Assembly (NCBI GenBank): GCA_964452575.1
Contig: CAYVMN010000013.1
Span: 1 to 38,710, forward strand
Direction of reading: 5' to 3'
DNA from: CAYVMN01 sp964452575
Lineage (GTDB): Bacteria > Desulfobacterota > DSM-4660 > Desulfatiglandales > Desulfatiglandaceae
Length of the DNA stretch: 38,710 nt
Shown here: piece by piece, positions 1 through 8,426 of the stretch
Layout: each line of letters opens with the position of its first letter
Numbering within the stretch: position 1 is the first letter of the stretch
The notes under the pieces: model-generated
What the model saw: the letters and a program-made list of their open reading frames with translations, nothing else
Told to the model about the DNA's origin: nothing
The model's database searches: none
Position numbers and translations under genes: made by a program

Positions 1-864
1 CAGACCATTCTCAGCGGCGTATCCATCGGCTGCATCTATGGACTGGTAGCCCTCGGGTTTGTCCTGATATATAAGACCACAGAGGTCATCAACTTCGCCC
101 AGGGGGAAATGATGGTCCTCGGGGCATTTATTGCCCTTACCCTCATCAACGTCTTGAAACTTCCCTATTGGGCCGCCCTGATATTGAGTACCGTCCTGCT
201 GGGCATCTTTGGGATGATATTGGAACGGACCGTGCTGCGTTCCCTTGTCGGGGAACCGGTCTTTGCCATTGTCATGCTCACCATCGGCCTGGGCTACTTT
301 GTCAGAAGCAGTGTGAGCATGGTTCCAGGCTGGGGCACTGACACCTACGGATTCAAGACTCCCTTTACAGACAAGGTGGTTAGATACGGCGAGTTGGTGC
401 TCTCCTGGGAACAATTGGCCATCATCCTGATGACGGGGGCCTTGATCCTGATCCTTTTTGCCTTCTTCCGGTATACCCGAATAGGCGTGGCCATGCGGGC
501 GGCATCACAGAATCAGCTTGCCGCTGTGTATATGGGCATAAGCGTCAACAGGGTGTTTTCACTTACCTGGACCATTAGTGCGGCCCTTGGGGGTTTTGCC
601 GGGGTGCTCCTTTCCCCGATCACCTTTGTTCACATGAATATGGGATTCATCGGCCTCAAGGCCTTCCCTGCGGCCGTGCTGGGAGGATTCGGGAGTATCC
701 CGGGGGCTATCGTCGGGGGTCTCATCATAGGCATTACCGAGAGCCTGGCAGGCTTCTATCTGCCTGTTGGGTGGAAAGACATCGCAGCATATATCATTCT
801 AATACTGGTCCTGATCATCCGGCCCGAAGGACTCTTTGGCATTCAGGAGAAGAAGAAGGTGTAA
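1..864 (+). CDS. livH: LIV-type ABC transporter permease LivH, 5' end missing
   Basis: Inner-membrane permease of a high-affinity branched-chain-amino-acid-type (HAAT) ABC importer. The reading frame is open from base 1, so the start lies upstream of the window. The first residues seen (ILSGVSIGCIYGLVALGF) are the usual first LivH membrane helix, followed by the family motif INFAQGEMMVLGAF. An internal ATG at 109 would cut off that helix and is not the true start. The C-terminus carries the LivH end motif IIRPEGLFG. Stop is at 862-864, four bases before livM. It forms a transporter with the livM, livG and livF that follow and probably with the binding protein at 5393. The substrate is unknown: members of this family carry amino acids, amides, and aromatic or dicarboxylic acids. 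Confidence 0.93.
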   Translation, partial: QTILSGVSIGCIYGLVALGFVLIYKTTEVINFAQGEMMVLGAFIALTLINVLKLPYWAALILSTVLLGIFGMILERTVLRSLVGEPVFAIVMLTIGLGYFVRSSVSMVPGWGTDTYGFKTPFTDKVVRYGELVLSWEQLAIILMTGALILILFAFFRYTRIGVAMRAASQNQLAAVYMGISVNRVFSLTWTISAALGGFAGVLLSPITFVHMNMGFIGLKAFPAAVLGGFGSIPGAIVGGLIIGITESLAGFYLPVGWKDIAAYIILILVLIIRPEGLFGIQEKKKV

Positions 865-868
865 GCCT

Positions 869-1942
869 ATGCGCTTTTTGATGAATAGGAGCTATTATGA
901 GGACATTCGGATCTTCAAATACAGGAGTACCTTCTTCTGGTATCTAGTCCTGGTCATAGGGTGTCTCATCGCGCCTTTGGTCCTGGACGATTACTTTACC
1001 TCGCAGCTTACCTTTATCTGCATGTACTCCATCGCCACTGTGGGGCTTATGTTGCTCACCGGGTATACGGGCCAGGTCTCATTGGGACATGCCGCCTTTT
1101 TCGGGATAGGGGCATATACCTCCGCTATCCTGACCTCAAATGGAATCCCGTTCCTTTTGGCCCTTCTGGCGGCCGGCCTGGTGGCAGGGGTGGTGGGGAT
1201 CTTCATAGGCCTGCCGGCCCTCAGGCTTTCGGGGCTCTACCTGGCCATTGCCACCATGGGCTTCGGCTTCATCGTGGATGAGGTCCTCGTTCGATGGGAA
1301 TCGCTGACCAACGGGAATATGGGGATGATGGTGGACCCTCCGGCTATTGGACCTCTTTTTTTTGACACTGAGACGAGTTATTACTATCTGACGCTCATTG
1401 TCTTGATTCTCACCATATTTGCAGCGAAGAATATACTCCGTTCACCTACCGGAAGGGCCATGATTGCCATCCGTGACAGCGAAGTTGCTGCACAGGCCAT
1501 GGGTATCAGCATGGCGAAATACAAGACCACGGCATTTGCCATCAGTGCCTTCTTCACGGGGGTGGCCGGAAGTCTATACGCGCACAAACTCACTTTCATA
1601 AACCCCGAGAGTTTCACCATACTGGTCTCCATAGAGTTTCTGGCCATGATCATAATAGGTGGCCTGGGCAGCCTCCACGGGGCGGTTTTTGGCGCCGCCT
1701 TTATCATATTTCTTCCCCAGCTGATCATCATGACCAAGGACTACATGCCCCAGTATATGGCCGATCAAACAGGCCTTGAGCCTGCACTTTACGGACTAAT
1801 GGTCATATTATTTATCCTCTTCGAACCCATGGGCATTTATGGTAAATGGAGAAAGACGAGATTTTATTTTGAGATGTTTCCTCTCTATAAGAAGGACACC
1901 TTTAGGAGGGAGAAGAAATACTTCAAGGCAGAAAGGCACTAA
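869..1942 (+). CDS. livM: LIV-type ABC transporter permease LivM
   Basis: Second membrane permease of the LIV-type importer, 357 residues. It shows the LivM signature GYTGQVSLGHAAFFGIGAYT and the motif IIGGLGSLHGAVFGA near the C-terminal helices, with about eight to ten hydrophobic segments. ATG at 869 is chosen because the purine-rich stretch at 852-859 lies about ten bases upstream and this start avoids overlapping livH; an in-frame TTG at 836 and an ATG at 881 are alternatives. The stop codon at 1940-1942 directly abuts the livG start, which suggests translational coupling. The C-terminus has a charged tail of about 30 residues (rich in K, R and Y), longer than in many LivM proteins. Confidence 0.93.
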   Translation: MRFLMNRSYYEDIRIFKYRSTFFWYLVLVIGCLIAPLVLDDYFTSQLTFICMYSIATVGLMLLTGYTGQVSLGHAAFFGIGAYTSAILTSNGIPFLLALLAAGLVAGVVGIFIGLPALRLSGLYLAIATMGFGFIVDEVLVRWESLTNGNMGMMVDPPAIGPLFFDTETSYYYLTLIVLILTIFAAKNILRSPTGRAMIAIRDSEVAAQAMGISMAKYKTTAFAISAFFTGVAGSLYAHKLTFINPESFTILVSIEFLAMIIIGGLGSLHGAVFGAAFIIFLPQLIIMTKDYMPQYMADQTGLEPALYGLMVILFILFEPMGIYGKWRKTRFYFEMFPLYKKDTFRREKKYFKAERH

Positions 1943-2722
1943 ATGCCATTTTTCGAGGCACAGCAGATCTCCATCAGCTTTGGCGGACTGATGGCACTCA
2001 ACGGCGTGAGCTTTGAGGTAAATGCCGGGGAGGTATTTTCGATCATCGGTCCGAACGGTGCGGGTAAGACTACGATATTCAACTGTATAAACAGGTACTA
2101 TGACCTTGATTCAGGGACCTTCATCTTCAAAGATAGAGACATTGCAAGGGTAAGCCCCCATGTGGTGGCCGAGCTGGGCATCTCCCGCACCTTCCAGAAT
2201 ATTGAACTCTTCAAGAACACGACCGTTATTCAAAATCTGCTCCTGGGGAGGCACAGGCACCGCCGCTCAAGCCTGCTCGGTGAGGCCCTATTTACCGGAT
2301 CAGTGCGGGCCCAGGAGATCGAGAGCCGGGAAAAGGCCGAGGAGATCATCGACTTTCTGGACCTGCAGGCCTATCGCGACCAACTGGTATCCGGTCTTCC
2401 TTACGGCGTTCAGAAGACCGTGGAGCTGGGCAGGGCCCTGACCATGGAGCCGGAACTCCTGCTTCTGGACGAGCCCTCCTCCGGGATGAACATGGAGGAG
2501 ATGGAGGACCTGAGCTTCTGGATTACCGATATCAAAGAGGAGTTGGGCATTACGATAATCTTGGTGGAACACAATATGCGGCTGGTGAGGGAGATTTCAG
2601 ATCGGGTGTTGGCCCTGGATTTCGGGGTCGTCATCGCAAAGGGGGGCCCTAAAGAGGTCCTGGGGCACTCTGAGGTGATGAAGGCCTATTTGGGGGAGGA
2701 AGGTGTCTCTTCTGAGCGTTAG
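1943..2722 (+). CDS. livG: LIV-type ABC transporter ATPase LivG
   Basis: Cytoplasmic ATPase of the first LIV importer, 259 residues. Walker A is GPNGAGKTT, the signature region is GLPYGVQKTVELGRAL (the LPYG form normal for LivG), Walker B is LLLLDEPSSGM and the switch histidine lies in LVEHNM. The start ATG follows the livM stop with no spacing. Its end overlaps livF by 20 bases. It pairs with LivF to power the LivHM channel. The order H-M-G-F is the classical one for this transporter. Confidence 0.95.
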   Translation: MPFFEAQQISISFGGLMALNGVSFEVNAGEVFSIIGPNGAGKTTIFNCINRYYDLDSGTFIFKDRDIARVSPHVVAELGISRTFQNIELFKNTTVIQNLLLGRHRHRRSSLLGEALFTGSVRAQEIESREKAEEIIDFLDLQAYRDQLVSGLPYGVQKTVELGRALTMEPELLLLDEPSSGMNMEEMEDLSFWITDIKEELGITIILVEHNMRLVREISDRVLALDFGVVIAKGGPKEVLGHSEVMKAYLGEEGVSSER

Positions 2723-3470
2723 AAACATAGAGACCTACTATGGCCCCATCATGGCCATCAAAGGGGTCTCTCTGGATGTGGAGGAGGGGGATATCGTCAC
2801 CATCCTGGGGGCCAATGGGGCTGGCAAGACGACTGTGCTCAAGACAATATCCGGTGTGATGGATCCAGAAAAGGGTACCGTCGAGTTCATGGGTCAAAGA
2901 ATAGACCGGATAGCCCCCGATAAGATCGTTCGATTGGGCATCTCACACGTCCCTGAGGGGAGGGAGGTCTTCCACGACCTGACGGTAAGAGAGAACCTCA
3001 TGATGGGGGCCTACCTAAGGAGGGATCGTGCGGCCGTTCAAAGGGACCTGAAGACAGTACACGACTATTTCCCGGTCCTCAAGACCAGGGCCTCCCAGCT
3101 GGCAGGAAACATGAGCGGGGGAGAACAGCAGATGCTCTCTATTGCACGGGCCTTGATGGCGCGTCCGAGACTCCAGCTCCTGGACGAACCCTCTCTGGGC
3201 CTGGCGCCTTTCCTGGTGAAAGAAATCTTTGAAATCATAAGGCGCATCAACCAGGAACAGAAGACCTCTATCCTGCTGGTGGAACAAAATGCCTTGATGG
3301 CACTTTCATTGGCCCGAAGGGGGTATATCCTCGAACTGGGGCGGATCGTCATGGAGGATACCTGCCAGGAACTGATGGAAAACGAAGACGTAAAGGAGTT
3401 CTATTTGGGCGTTAAGGAGGAGAGTGTCCGGGGATCAAAGAGGTGGAAGAGGAAAAAGAAATGGCGTTAG
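2703..3470 (+). CDS. livF: LIV-type ABC transporter ATPase LivF
   Basis: Second ATPase of the importer, 255 residues. It carries Walker A GANGAGKTT, the LivF motif HVPEGREVF, signature MSGGEQQML, Walker B LQLLDEPSLGLAP and the LivF switch LLVEQNA. It starts at a GTG inside the end of livG (20-base overlap) and ends with a basic tail (KRWKRKKKWR) that overlaps the start of the acyl-CoA synthetase gene. The overlaps indicate one polycistronic unit. Confidence 0.95.
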   Translation: MSLLSVRNIETYYGPIMAIKGVSLDVEEGDIVTILGANGAGKTTVLKTISGVMDPEKGTVEFMGQRIDRIAPDKIVRLGISHVPEGREVFHDLTVRENLMMGAYLRRDRAAVQRDLKTVHDYFPVLKTRASQLAGNMSGGEQQMLSIARALMARPRLQLLDEPSLGLAPFLVKEIFEIIRRINQEQKTSILLVEQNALMALSLARRGYILELGRIVMEDTCQELMENEDVKEFYLGVKEESVRGSKRWKRKKKWR

Positions 3471-5299
3471 AGGGTCAGGAGGAGGTGACGAGTTCATTCG
3501 GTCCAGATGTAAACACGATCCCTCGCCTTTTCTGGCGTCGTGTACAAGAGTGGGGTGAGCGGACGGCCATGCGGGAAAAGGAGTTTGGCGTCTGGAAGGA
3601 CATCTCCTGGCGGACATATGGAGAAAAGGCGAAATATGTGGCCCTGGGACTGGTCCGACTTGGCCTGAAAAGGGGTGATCGCGTGGCCATAATCAGCGAA
3701 AATAACCCCGAATGGCTTTACAGCGACATGGGCATTCTGGCCGGCGGAGGCGTGACCGTAGGCATCTATCCCACAGACTCCCCGGAGCAGGTGGAGTATG
3801 TGATGGGGCATTGCGGGGCGATATTCTATATTGCAGAGGGCGAGGAACAGCTGGACAAGATACTGCAAGTACGGGAAAACCTTTCTTATCTGCAAAAGAT
3901 CATCGTTATGGACATGGAAGGGCTCAGGCATTTCAAGGACCCCATGGTCACGAGTTTTGATGAGTTGTTGGCATTGGGAAAAGAGGTTGATCAGCAGGAT
4001 CCTGCCCTCTTTGAAAGACTTCTCCACGGGCCTAAGCCCAGCGATCTGGCCATTTTGATCTACACCTCAGGGACTACCGGCCCGCCAAAAGGGGCCATGA
4101 TCTCTCACCAGAACATCCTGAGCGTCATGGAAATGCAACAGGAGGTAAATCCAGGGCTTGAGGGCGACGAGATCCTCTCCTTTTTGCCCCTCTGCCACAT
4201 TGCCCAGCGTTTGGTCTCGGTATTCAATCCCCTCAGCGTTTGTTTTACAGTCAACTTTGTCGAGGAGTTAGATACTGTTCCAGAGAACATCCGCGAGGTC
4301 TCTCCGACCGTGTTCTTTGCGGTCCCTCGCATCTGGGAGAAGTTCTATTCAGGCCTCGTGCTCCGAATGAGGGATTCCACCCGTCTGGAAAAGCTGGCCT
4401 TCAAATGGGCTATGGGTATTGGTCGAAGGGTGTCTGATCATCGGTTGAACCAATCGGAACCTCCCCTCTACCTGAACCTCCTTTTTAGGTTGGCCGATTG
4501 GACTGTCTTAAAAAACCTCAAAAAGTCCGTCGGCCTTGACAGGGCCCGCTACCTCCTCTCGGGGGCTGCCCCAATTTCACCCGATCTCCTCAAGTTCTAT
4601 CATTCCCTTGGGCTCGACATGAGGGAGGTGTACGGACAAACCGAAAACTGTGGACCAACCTCCATTCATTACGAAAACGACGTGAAATTCGGGACAGTGG
4701 GAAGGGCCCTTCCCGGGGCAGAGATCAAGATCGCCGAAGACGGGGAGATCCTCCTCAAGGGACCCCATATATTTATGGGCTATTACAGGGATCCGGAAAA
4801 GACCGCAGAGACCATCGTAGATGGCTGGCTCCATACCGGCGATGTGGGCAGGTTCGACGAGGACGGGCACCTGATCATTTCTGACAGAAAGAAAGACATC
4901 ATTATCACATCCGGGGGAAAGAACATCACTCCTTCTGAAATCGAAAACCAGCTCAAGTTCAGTCCATTTATTAATGACGCGGTCGTCATCGGAGACGGCC
5001 GCAGGTACCTGACCGCACTCATTATGATCGATGACGAAAATGTCATGGAATATGCCCAGGAAAGGCGTATCCCCTTTACGACCTATGCCAGCTTGACCAA
5101 GGCCCCTGAGGTGATCAAGCTGATTCAGAGAGAGGTGGATGAGGTGAATAAGAAATTCGCCCGGGTCGAGACCATTAAAAAATTCAGGCTGATTGACATT
5201 AAGCTTACCGAAGACGATGATGAGATTACCCCCACCATGAAGCTAAAGAGGAAGTTTGTCAATGAGAAGTTCAAGGAGGTCATCGAGTCGATGTATTAG
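3461..5299 (+). CDS. AMP-forming acyl-CoA synthetase (long-chain fatty acid-CoA ligase type)
   Basis: Activates a carboxylic acid to its CoA thioester through an acyl-adenylate; member of the ANL superfamily, FadD15/FAA-like branch, 612 residues from the chosen ATG. Seen: the P-loop-like motif YTSGTTGPPKGAM at about 201-213, the A5 region YGQTENCG, the A7 motif GWLHTGDVG, and the A8 hinge SDRKKDIIITSGGKNI. ATG at 3461 is preferred because a purine-rich GAGGAAAAAGAA precedes it; an in-frame GTG at 3443 is the alternative. It overlaps livF by ten bases, so it is translated with the transporter. Position between transporter and binding protein suggests it activates the imported acid. The chain-length preference cannot be read from sequence. 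Confidence 0.92.
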   Translation: MALEGQEEVTSSFGPDVNTIPRLFWRRVQEWGERTAMREKEFGVWKDISWRTYGEKAKYVALGLVRLGLKRGDRVAIISENNPEWLYSDMGILAGGGVTVGIYPTDSPEQVEYVMGHCGAIFYIAEGEEQLDKILQVRENLSYLQKIIVMDMEGLRHFKDPMVTSFDELLALGKEVDQQDPALFERLLHGPKPSDLAILIYTSGTTGPPKGAMISHQNILSVMEMQQEVNPGLEGDEILSFLPLCHIAQRLVSVFNPLSVCFTVNFVEELDTVPENIREVSPTVFFAVPRIWEKFYSGLVLRMRDSTRLEKLAFKWAMGIGRRVSDHRLNQSEPPLYLNLLFRLADWTVLKNLKKSVGLDRARYLLSGAAPISPDLLKFYHSLGLDMREVYGQTENCGPTSIHYENDVKFGTVGRALPGAEIKIAEDGEILLKGPHIFMGYYRDPEKTAETIVDGWLHTGDVGRFDEDGHLIISDRKKDIIITSGGKNITPSEIENQLKFSPFINDAVVIGDGRRYLTALIMIDDENVMEYAQERRIPFTTYASLTKAPEVIKLIQREVDEVNKKFARVETIKKFRLIDIKLTEDDDEITPTMKLKRKFVNEKFKEVIESMY

Positions 5300-5392
5300 G
5301 GAAAAGTGACTGAAGTAGACTAAGGTTGGAAGCAAAGGATTCGGAATGGGCATTTTCAAACCAGAACGTTTAACCAAGAAAGGAGGAAGATC

Positions 5393-6586
5393 ATGAAGAA
5401 GTCGATAGTGGCAACCCTTTTGGCTTTGGTGATGGGCTTGGCCTTTTCCGGGCCGCTCATGGCAGAGGTGGGAGTGACCGACAAGGAGATCGTTATCGGT
5501 TCTCACCAGGACCTTAGCGGACCGATTGCGGGTTGGGGGACACAGGTCAAAAATGGCCTGGAGATGAGGGCCCGTGAGATCAATGAGGCAGGAGGCATCT
5601 ACGGTAGGAAAATCAGGCTTGTAATTGAGGACAGTGCCTATGACCCCAAAAAGGCGATTATGGTTACAAACAAGATGATCAACCGGGATAAGGTCTTCTG
5701 TTTTATCGGCAACATGGGCTCCCCAACGGCCGGCGCCACCAAGCCCATAATCTCGAAGAAGAAGATCCCGCAGATGTTCCCCCTGACTGCCGCCTCCCTC
5801 TTCTACGAACCCTATGATCGTTACAGTTTCGCGGGGTTTACCCCTTACTACGATCAGGCACGTATGATAGTAAAATACTTTACTGAGAAAAAGGGGTACA
5901 AGAGGATCGGGCTCCTGTATCAGGACGACGAGATGGGGGCCATCATGAAAAAAGGGGTGGAGGACCAGCTAGAAGCCCAGGGCATGAAGCTCACCGCGGC
6001 AGAATCCTATAAACGGGGCGCAACCGAGTTCAGTTCCCAGATCGCCAAGTTGAGAAAGGCCGATGTCCAGCTGGTGGTCCTGGCTACGGTCATCCGGGAG
6101 ACCGTGGGTGCACTAAAGGAGGCAAAAAAGATCGGCTGGGAGGTCGATATGTGTGGAATGTCGCCCGCCTATACAAAATATGTGCCGCTGCTCTGCAAGA
6201 AGGCAGGCTTTTCGGCGGATGGCTTTTACTGTACTGGCCAGACCCCCATGGTCTATAAGGACAGCGATCTACCGACGGTTCGGGAATGGTGGAAACGGCA
6301 CGTAAAGTGGTTTGGAAAGGATCCCGACCTCCCTACAACCGCAGGATACGCGGGGGTCCATTACTTCGCCATTGCAGCAGAAAGGGCAGGCAAGGACCTG
6401 ACACGGGAAAAATTGGTGGATGCCCTTGAGACCTTCAGAGAGGAGCCAGATAAGATCTTTGGGGGGCCGCCCTATACCTTTACCTCGACGAACCATCAAG
6501 GGGCCTTCTATGCAAACATGGATATAGTCAAGGACGGGAGATACGTTGTTATCGAATCGAATCTGTTTTATAAGAAACCTTACTGA
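5393..6586 (+). CDS. livK: LIV-type periplasmic substrate-binding protein
   Basis: Periplasmic binding protein of the Peripla_BP_6/LivJK family, 397 residues. Residues 1 to about 24 form a Sec signal peptide ending in GPLMA, with no lipobox cysteine. The mature part begins with the family pattern VTDKEIVIGSHQDLSGP and has the conserved REINEAGGIYGRKI. A strong ribosome site (AAAGGAGGAAG) precedes the ATG. It lies 93 bases after the acyl-CoA synthetase and is followed by a terminator at 6642, so it is the last gene of the first transport operon. It is the likely partner of LivHMGF at 1-3470. Confidence 0.93.
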   Translation: MKKSIVATLLALVMGLAFSGPLMAEVGVTDKEIVIGSHQDLSGPIAGWGTQVKNGLEMRAREINEAGGIYGRKIRLVIEDSAYDPKKAIMVTNKMINRDKVFCFIGNMGSPTAGATKPIISKKKIPQMFPLTAASLFYEPYDRYSFAGFTPYYDQARMIVKYFTEKKGYKRIGLLYQDDEMGAIMKKGVEDQLEAQGMKLTAAESYKRGATEFSSQIAKLRKADVQLVVLATVIRETVGALKEAKKIGWEVDMCGMSPAYTKYVPLLCKKAGFSADGFYCTGQTPMVYKDSDLPTVREWWKRHVKWFGKDPDLPTTAGYAGVHYFAIAAERAGKDLTREKLVDALETFREEPDKIFGGPPYTFTSTNHQGAFYANMDIVKDGRYVVIESNLFYKKPY

Positions 6587-6641
6587 TAGATGGGTCTTGG
6601 ATAGCCTGAGGTCCTGAAGGGAAAGGACATTCCAGAGTTCA

Positions 6642-6678
6642 GGGGCTTCCACCCGAAAAGGGGGGAGGCCCCTTTTTT
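6642..6678 (+). terminator. Rho-independent terminator of the first transport operon
   Basis: A GC-rich stem of nine pairs (GGGGCTTCC with GGAGGCCCC, one G-T wobble) can extend inward by a CCC/GGG block over an A-rich loop and is followed at once by six T residues (6673-6678). It sits 56 bases after the stop of the binding-protein gene and separates the transport operon from the beta-oxidation operon. Confidence 0.9.
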
Positions 6679-6793
6679 GTCTATCATCAACGTGCCTATT
6701 GACTATCTCGGGAAAGGCCTGTATTGAGACGAAAGCTATGGGTTTGACACCTGTACCTACAAAGCAATATAGTGAATGGGTAGGCTCAGAGCT

Positions 6794-6816
6794 CCAAGGT
6801 TCACAGTTCAAGGTTA
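6794..6816 (+). repeat. Short GGTTCA-type repeat fragment
   Basis: The bases AGGTTCACAGTTCAAGGTTAG resemble the repeat units seen at 10890, 11104 (inverted) and 12273. Here only about three degenerate units are present. It lies in the gap upstream of the HMG-CoA-synthase-like gene. The rest of the gap 6679-6877 shows no convincing gene. Confidence 0.5.
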
Positions 6817-6877
6817 GAGACCAATCAAGATTTTTTCCCGCCCATCCGGGAAAGAGATTGAGGCCTGAACCGCGAAG

Positions 6878-6905
6878 CTGACTATCTGGATAGTCAGAAT
6901 ATAGT
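6878..6905 (+). promoter_or_regulatory. Putative promoter with a 20-base palindromic operator
   Basis: CTGACTATC and GATAGTCAG (6878-6886 and 6889-6897) form a perfect inverted repeat around a TG centre. CTGACT at 6878-6883 resembles a -35 box, and TATAGT at 6900-6905 is a five-of-six -10 box with 16-base spacing, so the palindrome would cover the -35 box and spacer. That is a common site for a repressor. The ATG of the HMG-CoA-synthase-like gene is 62 bases further on. The exact half-site TGACTATCT recurs at 6700-6708. The regulator is not identified. Confidence 0.55.
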
Positions 6906-6967
6906 TAGCCGTTTCAATCGAATCGTACAATTCCAACTCAAGTTCTAGTTGAAGAAGGGAGGTTTGC

Positions 6968-8425
6968 ATGGTCGGAATATGTTCTTACGGAGGCTATGTA
7001 CCCAGGTACCGTCTGAACCGTGGCATGATTTACAAGGCCATGGGATGGATGAATCCGGGGAATATAGCCAACGCCAGGGGTGAGAAGGCGGTGGCCAATT
7101 TTGACGAAGACAGCATCACCATGGCGGTTGAGGCAGGTATTGATGCCCTCAAGGGGGTCGACCGTTCGGAGGTAGGAGGAGTCTACTTCGCCTCCACCAC
7201 CATGCCGTATAAGGAGAGGCTGAACGCGGGGATCATAACGGCTGCCCTTGGCCTGAACGATCACATCAGGGCCGCAGATTTCAGCGGCGGCATCAAGGCA
7301 GGGACAACGGCCCTCTTGTCTGCCCTGGAGGCTGTGGCATCAAAGGGAGCAAACAACATACTCGTCTGTTCCTCTGATAGCAGGTTGGGAAGGCCTGCGT
7401 CTCCCCAGGAGTTGATCTTTGGGGACGCGGCAGTGGCGCTTCTGGTAGGAGATGAGGATGTGATCGCCCAATTCCAGGGATCTTATTCCATTACCTATGA
7501 CTTTGTTGATCACTACCGGGGCGAGTTTGCAAAGTTTGACCGCCAATGGGAAGACCGGTGGATCAGGGACCTGGGCTTTGACCAGCTGATTCCAGAGGCC
7601 GTCAAAGGACTTCTTGAAAAGTACAGGTTGGAGATCTCTGATTTTGCCAAGGTGGTATATCCATGCCATTACAGTGCGGCACGCAAGAGCCTGGACAAGA
7701 CCCTGGGTATTGCCCCGGAGGCAGCCCAGGACAATCTTCAGGCCGAGATGGGGGATACCGGCACACCCCACGCCCTGGTCATGCTGGTCCGTGCCCTTGA
7801 AGAGGCCAGGCCGGGAGACAGGATTCTGGTGGTGAGTTTCGGAAGCGGATGTGATGCCCTCTATTTTCAGGTTACTGACAATCTGGGAAAGAGAGGGGAG
7901 AGGAACGCTATCTCCGGATGCCTGGGGAACAAGGCAGCCCTGGATAACTATACCAAGTACCTGATCTGGCGAGATATCCTGCCGGGCGACGCAGGTCTTC
8001 GCTCTGAGGAAGACCTCTGGACCAGGTGGTCGTCCCTCTGGCGAGAGAGAAAGCTGGTACTCGGGCTCTGGGGCAGTAAGTGCAGGAAATGCGGGACTGC
8101 CCAGCTTCCCCCGCAGAGGATATGCGTGAATCCGGACTGCGGGGCCGTCGACGAGATGGAGGAGTATCGTTTCTCCGATAAGGTGGGGCGTATTGCCAGC
8201 TACACCGGCGACATGCTGGCTGCCTCCTATAATCCTCCTGCGATTTATGGGGCCGTTGAATTCGAAGGGGGAGGCAAATACTATTTTGATTTCACCGACT
8301 GCGATCTGGATTCCCTTGCAACGGGAATGCGGGTATCCATGAGTTTTCGCAGGAAATACTATGACAGGAAACGGGATATCGCCGGATATTTCTGGAAGGC
8401 GATCCCTGTGAAGGAGGTGAAATAG
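6968..8425 (+). CDS. HMG-CoA-synthase-like protein fused to a DUF35-type zinc ribbon/OB domain
   Basis: 485 residues. Residues 1 to about 330 have the thiolase fold of hydroxymethylglutaryl-CoA synthase (start GICSYGGYVPRYRL; FGDAAVALLVG near 151; SFGSGCDALYF near 290). Residues about 350-480 match a DUF35 unit: zinc ribbon with C372, C375, C386 and C391, then an OB-like domain. In archaeal HMG-CoA synthases the catalytic Cys sits in FACKAGT; here the aligned stretch is GGIKAGT (Ile109), and the catalytic Glu before HPY is aligned with Thr77. His234 in YPCHYS is kept. Condensing activity is therefore doubtful. The thiolase gene follows after one base, so a thiolase/HMGS-like/DUF35 complex like the archaeal one, or a zinc-finger thiolase complex like BbsAB, is a reasonable inference. 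Good ribosome site at 6952-6962. Confidence 0.85.
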   Translation: MVGICSYGGYVPRYRLNRGMIYKAMGWMNPGNIANARGEKAVANFDEDSITMAVEAGIDALKGVDRSEVGGVYFASTTMPYKERLNAGIITAALGLNDHIRAADFSGGIKAGTTALLSALEAVASKGANNILVCSSDSRLGRPASPQELIFGDAAVALLVGDEDVIAQFQGSYSITYDFVDHYRGEFAKFDRQWEDRWIRDLGFDQLIPEAVKGLLEKYRLEISDFAKVVYPCHYSAARKSLDKTLGIAPEAAQDNLQAEMGDTGTPHALVMLVRALEEARPGDRILVVSFGSGCDALYFQVTDNLGKRGERNAISGCLGNKAALDNYTKYLIWRDILPGDAGLRSEEDLWTRWSSLWRERKLVLGLWGSKCRKCGTAQLPPQRICVNPDCGAVDEMEEYRFSDKVGRIASYTGDMLAASYNPPAIYGAVEFEGGGKYYFDFTDCDLDSLATGMRVSMSFRRKYYDRKRDIAGYFWKAIPVKEVK

Positions 8426-8426
8426 G

